Shown here one piece after another: positions 1 through 9,185 of a stretch of DNA of 64,000 nucleotides. This DNA comes from Gemmatimonadota bacterium (lineage in GTDB: Bacteria; Gemmatimonadota; Gemmatimonadetes; Longimicrobiales; Gaopeijiaceae). The stretch covers positions 434,001 through 498,000 of the forward strand of contig JAWKQO010000004.1 of assembly GCA_041390105.1 (NCBI GenBank). Reading direction: 5' to 3'. A program made the position numbers and the translations under genes. How positions within the stretch are numbered: the stretch's first letter is position 1; every line of letters begins with the position of its first letter. Below the pieces are notes generated by a model. The model saw nothing but the letters and a program-made list of their open reading frames with translations, did not search any database and was not told the DNA's origin.

Positions 1-83
1 TCCGGCTCGCGCAAACCACACCCACTCTGATCCAAGCTGGCCGGGTGGGCTCGGCCGGCGCAGCCGGGAGGGGAGCCCGATCC

Positions 84-131
84 CCCGTCGGGAAGATCCC
101 GCGACGGGCACCCGGCCGGTCGAGGCCGGGT
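84..131. other. Two GC-rich hairpins upstream of the first gene
   Basis: Two perfect inverted repeats lie in tandem: CCCGTCG (84-90) pairs with CGACGGG (102-108), and ACCCGGCC (110-117) pairs with GGCCGGGT (124-131) over a 6-nt loop. They lie about 90 nt upstream of the first start codon and could be a terminator for a gene left of the window or part of a leader. No T-tract follows. I see nothing else recognisable in positions 1-221. Confidence 0.3.
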
Positions 132-221
132 CCGAGGTCCCCGTGAGGGTGACACCCCCCCGACGGCGCCCTCCAGGATGAGCCACCGACACGTGGAATC
201 GAGAAAACCCTGGAGGATACC

Positions 222-2330
222 ATGTTCGCACCCCGCACCCGCACCGCCCCGCAAGGACGGGCCCGGCGTCTGCTGCCTGGCCTCCTCGCGGTGGGCGTGG
301 CCCTGAGCGCCTGCGCCGACGACCTCGACCCGCTCGGGCCGTCGATCTCGGAGCCCAGCGTCACGACTCCCCCGACGCAGCCGCCGCCACCCCCTCCCCC
401 TCCGCCCACCACCAGCACAGGCGCGGGCTCCAGCCAGAACAGCTTCGGCAAGGAAGGCGTGAAGGCGACGGGCGACGTCACCGAGACGGCGGAGGGTCTC
501 TCGGTCAACGGTGGACTCTCGCTGACCACCCAAGGCCACACGGTCGAGTTCGTCGACGCCAGCATGAGCCTGCGCTACGACGAGGCCGGTCGGGTGGTCG
601 CCGTCTCGGGAACGGCCAAGGTCCCGCCGCCCAGCGACCGGATCGAGTTCGCCGAGCCACTGGAGGCGGACATCGGGCTCTTCTCGGGCGCCTTCCTCAA
701 CCAGAATCGCGAGCTCCCCATCCGACTCAAGGACGACACCGACTACTTCGTCTACCGGATCAAGGCCGCCTTCGAGATGCGGATCGCGACGGGCGAGACC
801 GGTGCCAACGCCACCAAGCCGCTGGTGGTGCGGGCGCCCATCGGCGGTGAGATCCTGATGATCGTCGACTACACCGACCCGATGTACTACGTGTACGGCG
901 CCCAGGACCTGATCGGTAACGCCGGCATCGGTCGTTCCTTCAACGGCCGCATCCCCTTCGTGCCTGACCTGCCGGTCAACGGTTTGGGGACGTTCGACGG
1001 CCAGAACACGCGCACCGGCAGCTTCACCATCTACAAGGTGATCGCGGTGTCGGGGCAGATGGTCGACAACGAGACCAACGAAGTCCACCTGTCGCTGACC
1101 GATCCGTTCGCGACCGACGTGAGCCACAGCTATCAGGCGGGCTACAACGGAGAAGCCCAGCTGGACCTGTTCTTCAAGGACTTCGTCGGCATGGAGATCC
1201 CGCTGGCCCGGGCCAGTGGCGGCGTGTTCGGCTCGGCCAGCCTGCAGAACGGTCTGGGGGCCCACGCCTACGTCCGCGGCGAGACGGCCGACTTCTCCTG
1301 GTGGCCCACGTTCCTGCCGGTCAAGCCGGCCAGCCGCCTGGACGTCGAGGGGTTCGTGCAGTCGACCGGCGCCTTCGGGCTCAGCCTGGAGGGTCAGTAC
1401 GGGTGGGAGTTCCCCTTCGGTACGGCAGCCTACACGGGACGCTTCAGCATGTCGCCGGATTCGATCGGGCTGACCGGGGGCCTGGTGGCCGGCAGTCAGA
1501 GCTTCGAGGTCTCGGGTGGCATCACCAACCGGGCCACCTCGCTGGACATCAAGCCGCCGACGGCGCTGGTGGACCTGGTGACGGCTGACGTGCAGGCCCG
1601 CATCTCGGACGAGATCGCGAGCGCCGAGAAGGCCTGGAACGACCTGCAGAAGGCCACCGGCGACTACGAGGTCGAGCTCAGCCTGCGCGGCCTACGTACG
1701 CAGATCCCTGGCATGATCGATTACGCCAAGGCGGAGATCAATCGCCAGATCTCCAGCCGCCTGGCATCGCACCGCGGCACGGTCTACTACTCGACGCTCA
1801 GCAGCGCTGTGTACGCGGAGCGCAACAAGTACTTCCGCGAGCTGGATGCGCTCAAGGCCGCGGCCCAGCAGATCCAGGACAACGACGCCACCCGCAAGGC
1901 CATCGAGAACACCCTGCGCCGCGTGGCGGCGCGCAAGATCATGACCTTCACCTACCGCTACAAGGTGCTGGGCATCACGGTCAAGACCGTCACGGTGTCG
2001 GTGCGCGTGCTCACCGACGCGCAGGCCGCCCAACTGGTGTGGGCCGCGGACCATGTGAAGTACATCAAGGAGACGTCGGATCTGAAGCTCAAGATGCAGC
2101 AGATCTACGACACGGTCCCTGGCAAGGAGCTCTTCGAGAAGGCGAAGGCCGGGCTGGTGAACGCTCCCTTGGTGCAGTCCGTCGGAATGGAGATCCTGCA
2201 CCAGAGCGGGAACTTCTCGGTCTACGTGATCATGGGGGGGCAGCGCCACAGCCTGGGTCAGGTCAACCCCTTCGACCTGCCGACCATGGCGGCGAATTTG
2301 GCAGAGCTGGCCTGGAACCAGATCTTCTGA
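222..2330 (+). CDS. Large proline-rich-linker lipoprotein, unknown function
   Basis: A 702-residue protein with a lipoprotein signal: a basic n-region, a hydrophobic core and the lipobox LSAC, so the mature N-terminus is probably a lipidated Cys near residue 30. A Pro/Thr-rich linker (about residues 45-65, including a run of nine prolines) follows, then a long, probably beta-rich region. From about residue 460 the protein becomes helical and charged, consistent with a coiled segment. I recognise no catalytic motif or named family. The start is the ATG after GGAGGATACC, a good ribosome-binding site. It probably sits in the outer membrane or faces the periplasm. It faces the convergent DksA-like gene across a strong hairpin. 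That the gene is real is fairly certain; its function is unknown. Confidence 0.8.
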   Translation: MFAPRTRTAPQGRARRLLPGLLAVGVALSACADDLDPLGPSISEPSVTTPPTQPPPPPPPPPTTSTGAGSSQNSFGKEGVKATGDVTETAEGLSVNGGLSLTTQGHTVEFVDASMSLRYDEAGRVVAVSGTAKVPPPSDRIEFAEPLEADIGLFSGAFLNQNRELPIRLKDDTDYFVYRIKAAFEMRIATGETGANATKPLVVRAPIGGEILMIVDYTDPMYYVYGAQDLIGNAGIGRSFNGRIPFVPDLPVNGLGTFDGQNTRTGSFTIYKVIAVSGQMVDNETNEVHLSLTDPFATDVSHSYQAGYNGEAQLDLFFKDFVGMEIPLARASGGVFGSASLQNGLGAHAYVRGETADFSWWPTFLPVKPASRLDVEGFVQSTGAFGLSLEGQYGWEFPFGTAAYTGRFSMSPDSIGLTGGLVAGSQSFEVSGGITNRATSLDIKPPTALVDLVTADVQARISDEIASAEKAWNDLQKATGDYEVELSLRGLRTQIPGMIDYAKAEINRQISSRLASHRGTVYYSTLSSAVYAERNKYFRELDALKAAAQQIQDNDATRKAIENTLRRVAARKIMTFTYRYKVLGITVKTVTVSVRVLTDAQAAQLVWAADHVKYIKETSDLKLKMQQIYDTVPGKELFEKAKAGLVNAPLVQSVGMEILHQSGNFSVYVIMGGQRHSLGQVNPFDLPTMAANLAELAWNQIF

Positions 2331-2366
2331 TCGGAAGCAGATCGGACAGGCAGGGTCAACAACGAG

Positions 2367-2400
2367 CGGGGGCCGGTGCCACGTGGTGGCCCGGCCCCCG
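2367..2400. terminator. Bidirectional terminator hairpin
   Basis: CGGGGGCCGG (2367-2376) pairs perfectly with CCGGCCCCCG (2391-2400). The loop holds a second stem, GCCAC (2378-2382) with GTGGC (2386-2390), giving about 15 bp in total, followed by TTT on the plus strand. It lies 37 nt after the lipoprotein stop codon and 31 nt before the end of the convergent DksA-like gene, so it can serve both. Confidence 0.7.
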
Positions 2401-2430
2401 TTTCACGTCAGGCGGGCCGAGCCCCTGCCC

Positions 2431-2751
2431 TTACGCGCACTTCGCGCAGACCGTCGTGGTGGGCAGGACATCCAGGCGCTCGGGCTCGATGGGCCCTCCG
2501 CACCTGGCGCAGGTCATATAGATGCCCTCGTCGATGCGCTCGATGGCCCGGGCCATGGCGTCGACGCGCTCCCGCGTGCGCTCTTCCAGCGCCTCCAATA
2601 CCTCGTCGTTCTCCATGAACTGGGCCATCTCGGTCCAGTCGGACGGGATGTCCCGGTCCTCGTTACGCAGGTGGCTGGTCAACCGCGTGTGGCGGGACAG
2701 GAGACCCCGGAGGTCTGTTTCCAGGCGCTTGCGCACGGCGTCGAGGTCCAT
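2431..2751 (-). CDS. DksA/TraR-type zinc-finger protein
   Basis: A 106-residue protein whose C-terminus carries the four-cysteine zinc finger of the DksA/TraR family: CARCG, then about 16 residues, then CAKC at the very end. An acidic and basic helical N-terminal half fits the coiled-coil of this family, whose members bind RNA polymerase through the secondary channel. The length is shorter than E. coli DksA (about 150) but usual for the short DksA/TraR-like proteins. I chose the ATG at 2751 because the longer reading (ATG at 2823) adds 24 residues without helical character. Neither start has a strong Shine-Dalgarno. Family membership is clear; whether it acts in the stringent response is inference. 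Confidence 0.8.
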   Translation of the reverse strand: MDLDAVRKRLETDLRGLLSRHTRLTSHLRNEDRDIPSDWTEMAQFMENDEVLEALEERTRERVDAMARAIERIDEGIYMTCARCGGPIEPERLDVLPTTTVCAKCA

Positions 2752-2905
2752 CGGGGGCCACTGGAATGAGGATGAGGCTCGCGAGTCCCCGGCCTCCGGG
2801 GCGAGCGAGAGGAGGGCCACCATACCCCACAGGCTCGGTCGGGGTCAACGGAACTCCCACGGACGGGGGAGGTTGGAGCCGCGGCCCGCGGGCACGACCC
2901 GCCCC

Positions 2906-2934
2906 TTGACTAACTTAACGTCGTTAGGTACGAT
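2906..2934 (+). promoter_or_regulatory. Sigma-70-type promoter of the tetR gene
   Basis: TTGACT (2906-2911), a 17-nt spacer and TACGAT (2929-2934) form a near-consensus promoter 27 nt upstream of the regulator start codon. The spacer is filled by the operator-like motif, so bound repressor would block RNA polymerase. The AT-rich composition stands out from the surrounding DNA. Confidence 0.65.
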
Positions 2935-2946
2935 ATTGTCGTTAGG
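2913..2946 (+). promoter_or_regulatory. Operator-like repeat of the TetR regulator
   Basis: TAACG-T-CGTTA (2916-2926) is an inverted repeat with a one-base centre, embedded in ACTTAACGTCGTTA (2913-2926). In addition GTCGTTAGG occurs twice, at 2920-2928 and 2938-2946, exactly 18 bp apart. A closely related copy lies in front of the efflux operon at 3618-3631. I infer autoregulation by the TetR protein. Confidence 0.6.
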
Positions 2947-2960
2947 ATAAGGAGGACTCG

Positions 2961-3581
2961 ATGGGAAGTGCCGAACGGAGACAGCGAGAGGCGGCGGAAA
3001 CCCGGCAACGCATCCTCGATGCGGCGCGGGATCTGTTCGTCCGCGACGGCTACGAGGCGACCTCGATGCGAGCCATCGCGGACCGCATCGAGTACACGCC
3101 CACGGCGATCTACCACCACTTCCAGAACAAGGAAGCCCTGCTCAACGAGCTATGCCAGCAGGACTTCCGGGCCCTGGCCGCGGCGTTCCAGCGCATTGGG
3201 CGGGTGGAGGATCCGGTGGAGCGCCTGGAGCGGATCGGAGCCGCCTACGTGGACTTCGCGCTCGACCATCCCATGCACTACCAGCTCATGTTCATGACTC
3301 CTCGCCCCGGCCCCGACCACCCCAAGGGTATCGAGAAGGGAGATCCCAGCGAGGACGCCTACGCGTTCCTGTTGGGGACGGTGCGGGAGGCCATGGAGCA
3401 GGGTCGGTTCCGCGAGGAGCTCACGGACGCGGAGGAGGTGGCCCAGGTCCTCTGGGGGATGTGCCACGGACTCGTGTCGCTGCGCATTGCCAAGGCACAC
3501 GACCCGTGGGTGGAATTCCGGGACATGCGGGAGACCGCGACGCACGGACGACAGGCCCTGCTGAGGGGTCTGCTGCGCTGA
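2961..3581 (+). CDS. TetR/AcrR-family repressor of the efflux operon
   Basis: A 206-residue regulator with the typical TetR N-terminal helix-turn-helix at about residues 15-60, including the stretch YTPTAIYHHFQNKEAL, and a helical ligand-binding C-terminal domain. The ATG follows AAGGAGG at ideal spacing. It sits immediately upstream of a TolC-MFP-RND operon in the same direction, and both promoters hold the same ACTTAACG-GTTA motif, so it most likely represses itself and the pump until an inducer binds. The inducer cannot be read from the sequence. The TetR assignment is secure; the regulatory target is inferred from position and shared motif. Confidence 0.9.
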   Translation: MGSAERRQREAAETRQRILDAARDLFVRDGYEATSMRAIADRIEYTPTAIYHHFQNKEALLNELCQQDFRALAAAFQRIGRVEDPVERLERIGAAYVDFALDHPMHYQLMFMTPRPGPDHPKGIEKGDPSEDAYAFLLGTVREAMEQGRFREELTDAEEVAQVLWGMCHGLVSLRIAKAHDPWVEFRDMRETATHGRQALLRGLLR

Positions 3582-3617
3582 CCGGCGGCGGGGAATCCGC
3601 TTTTTTTTTCACTCTAA

Positions 3618-3631
3618 ACTTAACGGTGTTA
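3618..3631 (+). promoter_or_regulatory. Second copy of the TetR operator-like motif
   Basis: ACTTAACGGTGTTA matches the motif at 2913-2926 in 12 of 14 positions. Aligned with the regulator promoter, TATGCT (3634-3639) falls at the -10 position; no good -35 is visible at the matching place. The motif is the main evidence that the TetR protein controls the efflux operon. Confidence 0.55.
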
Positions 3632-3634
3632 CAT

Positions 3635-5071
3635 ATGCTGACGCAGTTAAGATCACCGACGGAGCCTGGTCGGGGGGAACGCATCCGAAGACCAGCTGTG
3701 CTGATCGCCACGCTGCTGCTCGCGTGGGCGCGTCCGGCGGAAGGTCAGTGGCACGGCACGCTCGAGCCCGATCGCTCCGCACTCGATCGCGTGGTCGAGG
3801 ACGCGCTGGCGAACAACCTGGGGCTCGCCCAGGCGAGCGCCTCGCTGGCCCGCGCCGAAGCAGAGGTGCGCGAGGCTCGTGCTCGCTACTTCCCCGCCCT
3901 CACGCTCAGCAGCCGCTACAGCGAGCAGTCGGGCACGCTCAATCTCGGCGACCTGGTCAACCCGGTGTACGGCACGCTCAACCAGCTGACCGGCACCACG
4001 CAGTTTCCGACCGACCTGGACCTGAGGTTCCCCTTCAACCACGAGTCGCGGCTGCGGCTGGTACAACCGGTCTTCAACGCCCAGATCCGCGCCGCCCACG
4101 CCGCCAGCACGCATGGCTACGCCGCTCGGACGGCCGAGCGGCGGGCTAGCGCGCGAACGTTGGCAGCCGGGGCACAGACTGCCTTCCTGCAGGTGGGGGC
4201 AGCACGGGCCGTCGCGCACATCTGGGCCAACACGCTCCCGCTCGTCACCGAAGCAGAGCGGGTGGCGCAGCGTCTGGTCGACGCCGGGAGCGCCACTCCG
4301 GATGCAGTGCTCCGGGCCCGGGCCGAACGATCCGATGTGGAGCAGAGCCTGCAGGAGGCTGAGGCGCAGGCGGACGCCGCCGAGCGCGCCTTCAATCGGT
4401 TGCTCGACCGCGCGCTCGACACTCCAGTCGACTCGATCGCGGAGCTGGCGCTGCGAATCCCGGTTGCGCTGTCGCTCGACGAGACGGTGGCGCACGCCCT
4501 GGCGCATCGGGAGGAGCTCAGCGCCCTGGACGAAGGCGTGGGAGCAGCGGAGGCGAGCGTGCGGCTGGCGACCTCGTCCCTGCTGCCCGATCTGGCCGTG
4601 GCAGTCGACTATGGCTTCCAAGGTCGGGACCTGCGTTTCAAAGGCGACAACGACTTCTGGGTCGCGTCGCTGGCGCTGTCCTGGAACGTCTTCAGTGGAG
4701 GCCAGACGCTGGCACGCCGCGACGCCGCCCAGGCCGACGTGCGGCGCGCGCGCCTGCGGCGCGAGGAGGTCGAGGGTCTGATCCGGCTGGAGGCCCATCA
4801 AGCCTGGGAGGCTGCCACCGTCGCCTTCGCAGCGATCACCACGGCCGAAGACCGTCTCGAGGCCGCCGCGCGCACCTTCCGCTTGGTCCGCCGCCGTTAC
4901 GACGAGGGCCTCGCCACCCCCATCGAGTTCCTGGATGCCCGCACGGCCTTCACCACTGCGGAGCTGAACAAGGTCCTCACCGTCTACCGCTACGCCATTC
5001 ACTGCATCGAGCTCGAGCGCGCCGCCGCGCTGCGCGACATCGCACCTCTGGGAGATTCGTCATGGAACTGA
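3635..5071 (+). CDS. TolC-family outer membrane efflux protein
   Basis: Outer-membrane channel of a tripartite efflux pump, 478 residues from the ATG at 3635, close to the usual TolC family length. A signal peptide is visible (RRPAVLIATLLLAWARPAEG). The mature protein has two Ala/Glu-rich helical repeats typical of the duplicated OEP domain, with the late stretch FRLVRRRYDEGLATPIEFLDA characteristic of the family's second repeat. The start is uncertain: if the predicted -10 at 3634 is used, the ATG at 3635 would not be transcribed, and the GTG at 3698 directly before the signal-peptide core becomes the better start. The end overlaps the adaptor gene by 10 nt, indicating translational coupling. 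Confidence 0.85.
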   Translation: MLTQLRSPTEPGRGERIRRPAVLIATLLLAWARPAEGQWHGTLEPDRSALDRVVEDALANNLGLAQASASLARAEAEVREARARYFPALTLSSRYSEQSGTLNLGDLVNPVYGTLNQLTGTTQFPTDLDLRFPFNHESRLRLVQPVFNAQIRAAHAASTHGYAARTAERRASARTLAAGAQTAFLQVGAARAVAHIWANTLPLVTEAERVAQRLVDAGSATPDAVLRARAERSDVEQSLQEAEAQADAAERAFNRLLDRALDTPVDSIAELALRIPVALSLDETVAHALAHREELSALDEGVGAAEASVRLATSSLLPDLAVAVDYGFQGRDLRFKGDNDFWVASLALSWNVFSGGQTLARRDAAQADVRRARLRREEVEGLIRLEAHQAWEAATVAFAAITTAEDRLEAAARTFRLVRRRYDEGLATPIEFLDARTAFTTAELNKVLTVYRYAIHCIELERAAALRDIAPLGDSSWN

Positions 5072-6132
5072 GGAATGCATTCCGAGCCCTGCGCCAGGCG
5101 CGGGGTCCGCTGGGGGCCCTGGCTCCCCTCGTGATCGCGAGCGCGTGTCACGCCGGCTCGGCGCAGGAGCCCGTTGTGCAGCAGGCAGCGGTCTCGGTGG
5201 GCACCGCGCCGGTGGAGCGACGCACGCTCGAGCGGCCCATCGTGGCCACGGGGACCTACGGACCCAAGGACGCGGTGGCGCTGAGCTTCAAGGTGGGGGG
5301 CGTCATCGCTTCCATCGCCGTCGACGAGGGCGCCCGGGTCGCCGCCGGCCAGGTGCTGGCCCGCCTGGAGCAGCGGGAAGTGGAGGCCGGCCTTCAGAAA
5401 GCCCGCGGCGTGCTGACCAAGGCGGAGCGCGATCTGGAACGGGCGCGCCGCCTGTACGAGGACAGCGTCGCCACCCTCTCGCAGCTGCAGGACGCGGAGA
5501 CGGCTGCCCAGATCGCCCGTGCCGACGTCGACGCTGCGGAGTTCAACCGCCGCTACGCCACCATCGTCGCTCCGGCTGGCGGCGGCGTGCTGCGCCGCGA
5601 CGCCGAAGCGGGCGAGACGGTGAGCCCGGGAACCGTGGTCCTCACGCTGGGAAGCGCGCAGCGCGGCGCCGTGGTGCGCGTGGGGCTCGCGGACCGGGAC
5701 GTCCTGCGCGTCGAGCGTGGTGATTCGGCCACCATCACCTTCAGCGCTCTTCCGGGACGCAAGTTCACGGGACGCGTCACCGAAGTGGCCGGTGCCGCCA
5801 CCCCCGGAACGGGCACGTTCGCCGTCGAGGTAACCCTGGACGGAGCGCCCCGGCTGGTCGCCGGCATGGTGGGGCGCGTGTCGATCCGACCTGCCGAGGC
5901 GTTGGTGCGTGACGTGGTTCCGCTGGAGGCGGTGCTGGAGGCGGACGGTCACTCTGCCGCAGTGTTCACGCTCAGCGCGGACGGCCAACGGGCCGAGCGG
6001 CGCACGGTGACGGTCGGGTTCATCGACGGAGCGCACGTGGCCATCGATGGAGGCTTGGATGGTGTGCGTACGGTGATCACGGAAGGCGCGTCCTGGTTGA
6101 GCGATGGAGCGTTGGTGAGGGTGAGCCGATGA
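5062..6132 (+). CDS. RND efflux periplasmic adaptor (MFP)
   Basis: A 356-residue membrane-fusion protein linking an inner-membrane RND pump to TolC. An N-terminal signal ending IASAC suggests lipidation, although the lipobox is imperfect. Order of domains: a barrel-sandwich half (about 60-95, with DEGARVAAGQVLARL), a helical hairpin (about 97-150), the second barrel-sandwich half (about 165-195), a beta-barrel domain and a membrane-proximal domain. It overlaps the upstream TolC gene by 10 nt and the downstream RND gene by 4 nt, so the three are one operon. Confidence 0.9.
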   Translation: MELRNAFRALRQARGPLGALAPLVIASACHAGSAQEPVVQQAAVSVGTAPVERRTLERPIVATGTYGPKDAVALSFKVGGVIASIAVDEGARVAAGQVLARLEQREVEAGLQKARGVLTKAERDLERARRLYEDSVATLSQLQDAETAAQIARADVDAAEFNRRYATIVAPAGGGVLRRDAEAGETVSPGTVVLTLGSAQRGAVVRVGLADRDVLRVERGDSATITFSALPGRKFTGRVTEVAGAATPGTGTFAVEVTLDGAPRLVAGMVGRVSIRPAEALVRDVVPLEAVLEADGHSAAVFTLSADGQRAERRTVTVGFIDGAHVAIDGGLDGVRTVITEGASWLSDGALVRVSR

Positions 6133-9100
6133 AGATCCTCGAATTCCCGATCCGGAACTATCAGTTCACGGTGATCCTGTTCGCGATGCTGGCCGCGCTC
6201 GGACTCAGCTCCTGGAGTGCCATCCCGCGCGGGGAAGATCCTCCCCTGGACTTTCCCACGTACACCGTGGTGGCGGTGCTGCCGGGGGCGAGCCCCAAGG
6301 ACCTGGAACGGCTCGTCATCCGTGAGGTGGAGGAGCGGCTGGATGCGCTCGAGAAGGTCGATCGCATCACCTCGCTGGTGAAGGACGGAGTGGCAACCGT
6401 GGTGGTCGAGTTCGAAGAGACGGAGGACCCGGAGAAGCGCTACGAAGAGGTGCTGCGCGAGATGAACGCCTTGAGGCCGGAGCTGCCGGCCGAGCTGGTG
6501 CGCTTCTCGGTGGAGAAGGCCACCACGCTGAACGTGGCCATCGCCCAACTGGCACTCGTGAGCGAGGACGCGCCCTACAGCGAGCTCGATCGCCTGTCGG
6601 AGGCGCTGGAAGATCGGTTGAGCGCGGTCGCCGGCGTGCGGACCGTGGACCGCTGGGGCGTGCCCGAGCGGCGCGTAGAGGTCACCCTGGACCTGGGGCG
6701 GCTCGCCCGACTCGAGGTGCCGCCCAGTCAGGTGCTGCAAGCCATCGGCAGCGAGAGCGCCGATCTGCCCGCCGGGACGGTGGAGGCCGGAGCGCGCTCG
6801 TTCAACGTGCGCGGAAGCGGCTCCTACGAGACGCTGGAGCAGATCCGCAGCACCGTGGTCAGGAGCGCGGACGGACAACTGCTGACCGTGGGCGACCTGG
6901 GCGAGGTGACCTGGGGCTACGCGGACTCGACCTACCAGGCCCGTCACAACGGCACGCGCGCCGTCTTCGTCACCGTCACTCAACAGGACGGGCAGAACAT
7001 CGCCGCCGTGCGCGACCGGATCTGGGACGCCCTCGACGCCTTCGAGCAGGGCTACCTTCCCGACGGCGTGCGCCTGGAGCGCGGGTTCGATCAGTCTGCC
7101 AACGTGTCGCACCGCCTGTCGCGCTTGGGAGAGGACTTCCTGATCGCCATCGGGTTGGTGCTGGTCACCTTGCTGCCCCTGGGACTGCGGGCTGCAGGCA
7201 TCGTGATGATCGCCATCCCGCTGTCGCTGGCCATGGGCGTGAGCCTGCTCTACTTCACGGGCTTCACCATCAATCAGCTCTCCATCGTAGGAGCCGTCAT
7301 CGCGTTGGGACTGCTGGTGGACGACTCCATCGTGGTGGTGGAGAACATCACCCGCTTCCTCCGGGAAGGCCGTACGCGCACCGAGGCAGCCATCGAGGCC
7401 ACTCGGCAGATCGCCGTCGCCGTGATCGGATCGACGGCTACGTTGGTGTTCGCGTTCGTCCCGCTTCTGTTCCTTCCCGGTGGCGCCGGGATGTACATCC
7501 GCTCGCTCCCGTTGGCCGTGGTCTACACCGTGGTGGCATCCCTGCTGGTGTCACTCACCATCATCCCCTGGCTGGCCAGCCGCGTGCTGAGGCAATCGGA
7601 GCCCGAGGGTGGCAACCGAGTGCTGCAGCTGTTCGAGCGTGTGATCCACCGGACCTACGCGCCGGTGCTGGAGCGGGCTCTGCGACGCCCCGGCCTCGCC
7701 CTGGGCGCCACGGCGGTGTTCGTGGTGGCCGTGTTGGCGCTCATCCCCGCCGTGGGATTCTCCCTCTTCCCCAAGGCGGAGACTCCGCAATTCTACGTCA
7801 ACGTGACCTCGGCCAACGGCGCGTCGCTGGAAGCGACCGAACAGGCGGCCCGGTTCGCGGAAGGGGTGCTGCTGGAGCGCCCCGAGATCCGCTCCGTGTT
7901 CACCTCCGTGGGCCGCGACAACCCCACCGTCTACTACAACATCTTCCCCAGGAGGGAGAACCCGGCGGTCGGCCAGCTGTTCGTGGTGATGGACGAGTAC
8001 TCTCCCGGGCGTACGCCGGCCTTGCTCGATTCGCTGCGGACGCGGCTAGCGGCGTATCCGGGCGCGCGCCTGGAGCTACGGGAGTTCGAGAACGGCCCCC
8101 CTATCGACGCGCCCATCGCGCTCCGCGTTCAGGGCCCGTCCCTGGATACCCTGCGGACCATTGCCGCGGAGGTGGAACAGGTGCTCACGGCCACTCCGGG
8201 CACCCAGTACGTGAACAATCCGCTCCGTCTGCAGCGCACCGATCTGCGCGTGGAGGTGGATCGCGAGAAGGCCGGGCTACTGGGCATCCCCACCGTGGAA
8301 GTGGACCGCATGCTGAGGCTGGGCCTGGAGGGCCTGCAGGCAGGTGTGTTGCGCGAGCCGTCCGGCGACGCGCGCCCGGTGGTGGTGCGGTTGGACCGCG
8401 AGCATCGCGCCCAGCCCACCGATCTGGACCGCATCCATGTGGCCTCGCTCGCCGGCCTGCTCACGCCCCTCCGGCAGATCGCCGACGTGCGCTTCGAGGC
8501 GGACGTTCCGGAGATCCAGCGCGTGGATCGAGAGCGCTCGGTCACGGTGACCAGCTTCGTCCGCACCGGTTTCGTGACGGACCGCGTGACGCGGGGCGCG
8601 CTCGAACAGCTGGAGTCCCTGGCTCTGCCGGCCGGATACCGCCTGGTCGCGGCCGGGGAGATCGAGAGCCGCGAGGAGAGCTTCGGCGGCGTGGGCAGCG
8701 CGATCATCGTCGCGACGTTCGCGATCCTGGCCATTCTGGTGTTGGAGTTCGGCACGTTCCGCAGCACGCTGATCGTGGCCTCCGTCATCCCGCTCGGCGC
8801 GGTGGGCGGCATCCTGGCGCTCTTCCTGGTGGGGCAGACGCTGTCGTTCACGGCGACCATCGGCTTCGTGGCCTTGATCGGCATCGAGATCAAGACGTCG
8901 ATTCTGTTGGTCGATCTCACCAACCAGCTGCGTCGCGAAGGGATGGACCTGGAGGAGGCGATCCGACGGGCGGGCGAAATCCGCTTTCTGCCGATCCTGC
9001 TGACCGCCATGACGGCGATCGGCGGCCTGCTGCCGCTGGCACTCCAGGGTCAGGGGCTCTACGCCCCGCTCGCCTGGGTGATCATCGGCGGGCTGATCAC

Positions 9101-9185
9101 GTCCACGCTGCTGGGCCGGGTGCTCACGCCTGTGTTGTACAAGCTCCTTCCGCCTGCGCTCGACGTCGCCGCTCAGCGCGCCTGA
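6129..9185 (+). CDS. RND-family efflux pump permease (AcrB-like)
   Basis: A 1018-residue inner-membrane proton antiporter of the AcrB/HAE type, of normal length. The topology is the duplicated RND pattern: one N-terminal helix (about 12-30), a large periplasmic loop, six helices (about 335-500), a second loop and six more helices (about 850-1010). The proton-relay motif GLLVDDSIVVVEN with two aspartates is intact in TM4. The ATG overlaps the adaptor stop (ATGA). Hydrophobic or amphiphilic drugs are the usual substrates, but none can be named here. Its last 13 bases overlap the convergent cytochrome gene, with no visible terminator between. Confidence 0.92.
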   Translation: MKILEFPIRNYQFTVILFAMLAALGLSSWSAIPRGEDPPLDFPTYTVVAVLPGASPKDLERLVIREVEERLDALEKVDRITSLVKDGVATVVVEFEETEDPEKRYEEVLREMNALRPELPAELVRFSVEKATTLNVAIAQLALVSEDAPYSELDRLSEALEDRLSAVAGVRTVDRWGVPERRVEVTLDLGRLARLEVPPSQVLQAIGSESADLPAGTVEAGARSFNVRGSGSYETLEQIRSTVVRSADGQLLTVGDLGEVTWGYADSTYQARHNGTRAVFVTVTQQDGQNIAAVRDRIWDALDAFEQGYLPDGVRLERGFDQSANVSHRLSRLGEDFLIAIGLVLVTLLPLGLRAAGIVMIAIPLSLAMGVSLLYFTGFTINQLSIVGAVIALGLLVDDSIVVVENITRFLREGRTRTEAAIEATRQIAVAVIGSTATLVFAFVPLLFLPGGAGMYIRSLPLAVVYTVVASLLVSLTIIPWLASRVLRQSEPEGGNRVLQLFERVIHRTYAPVLERALRRPGLALGATAVFVVAVLALIPAVGFSLFPKAETPQFYVNVTSANGASLEATEQAARFAEGVLLERPEIRSVFTSVGRDNPTVYYNIFPRRENPAVGQLFVVMDEYSPGRTPALLDSLRTRLAAYPGARLELREFENGPPIDAPIALRVQGPSLDTLRTIAAEVEQVLTATPGTQYVNNPLRLQRTDLRVEVDREKAGLLGIPTVEVDRMLRLGLEGLQAGVLREPSGDARPVVVRLDREHRAQPTDLDRIHVASLAGLLTPLRQIADVRFEADVPEIQRVDRERSVTVTSFVRTGFVTDRVTRGALEQLESLALPAGYRLVAAGEIESREESFGGVGSAIIVATFAILAILVLEFGTFRSTLIVASVIPLGAVGGILALFLVGQTLSFTATIGFVALIGIEIKTSILLVDLTNQLRREGMDLEEAIRRAGEIRFLPILLTAMTAIGGLLPLALQGQGLYAPLAWVIIGGLITSTLLGRVLTPVLYKLLPPALDVAAQRA

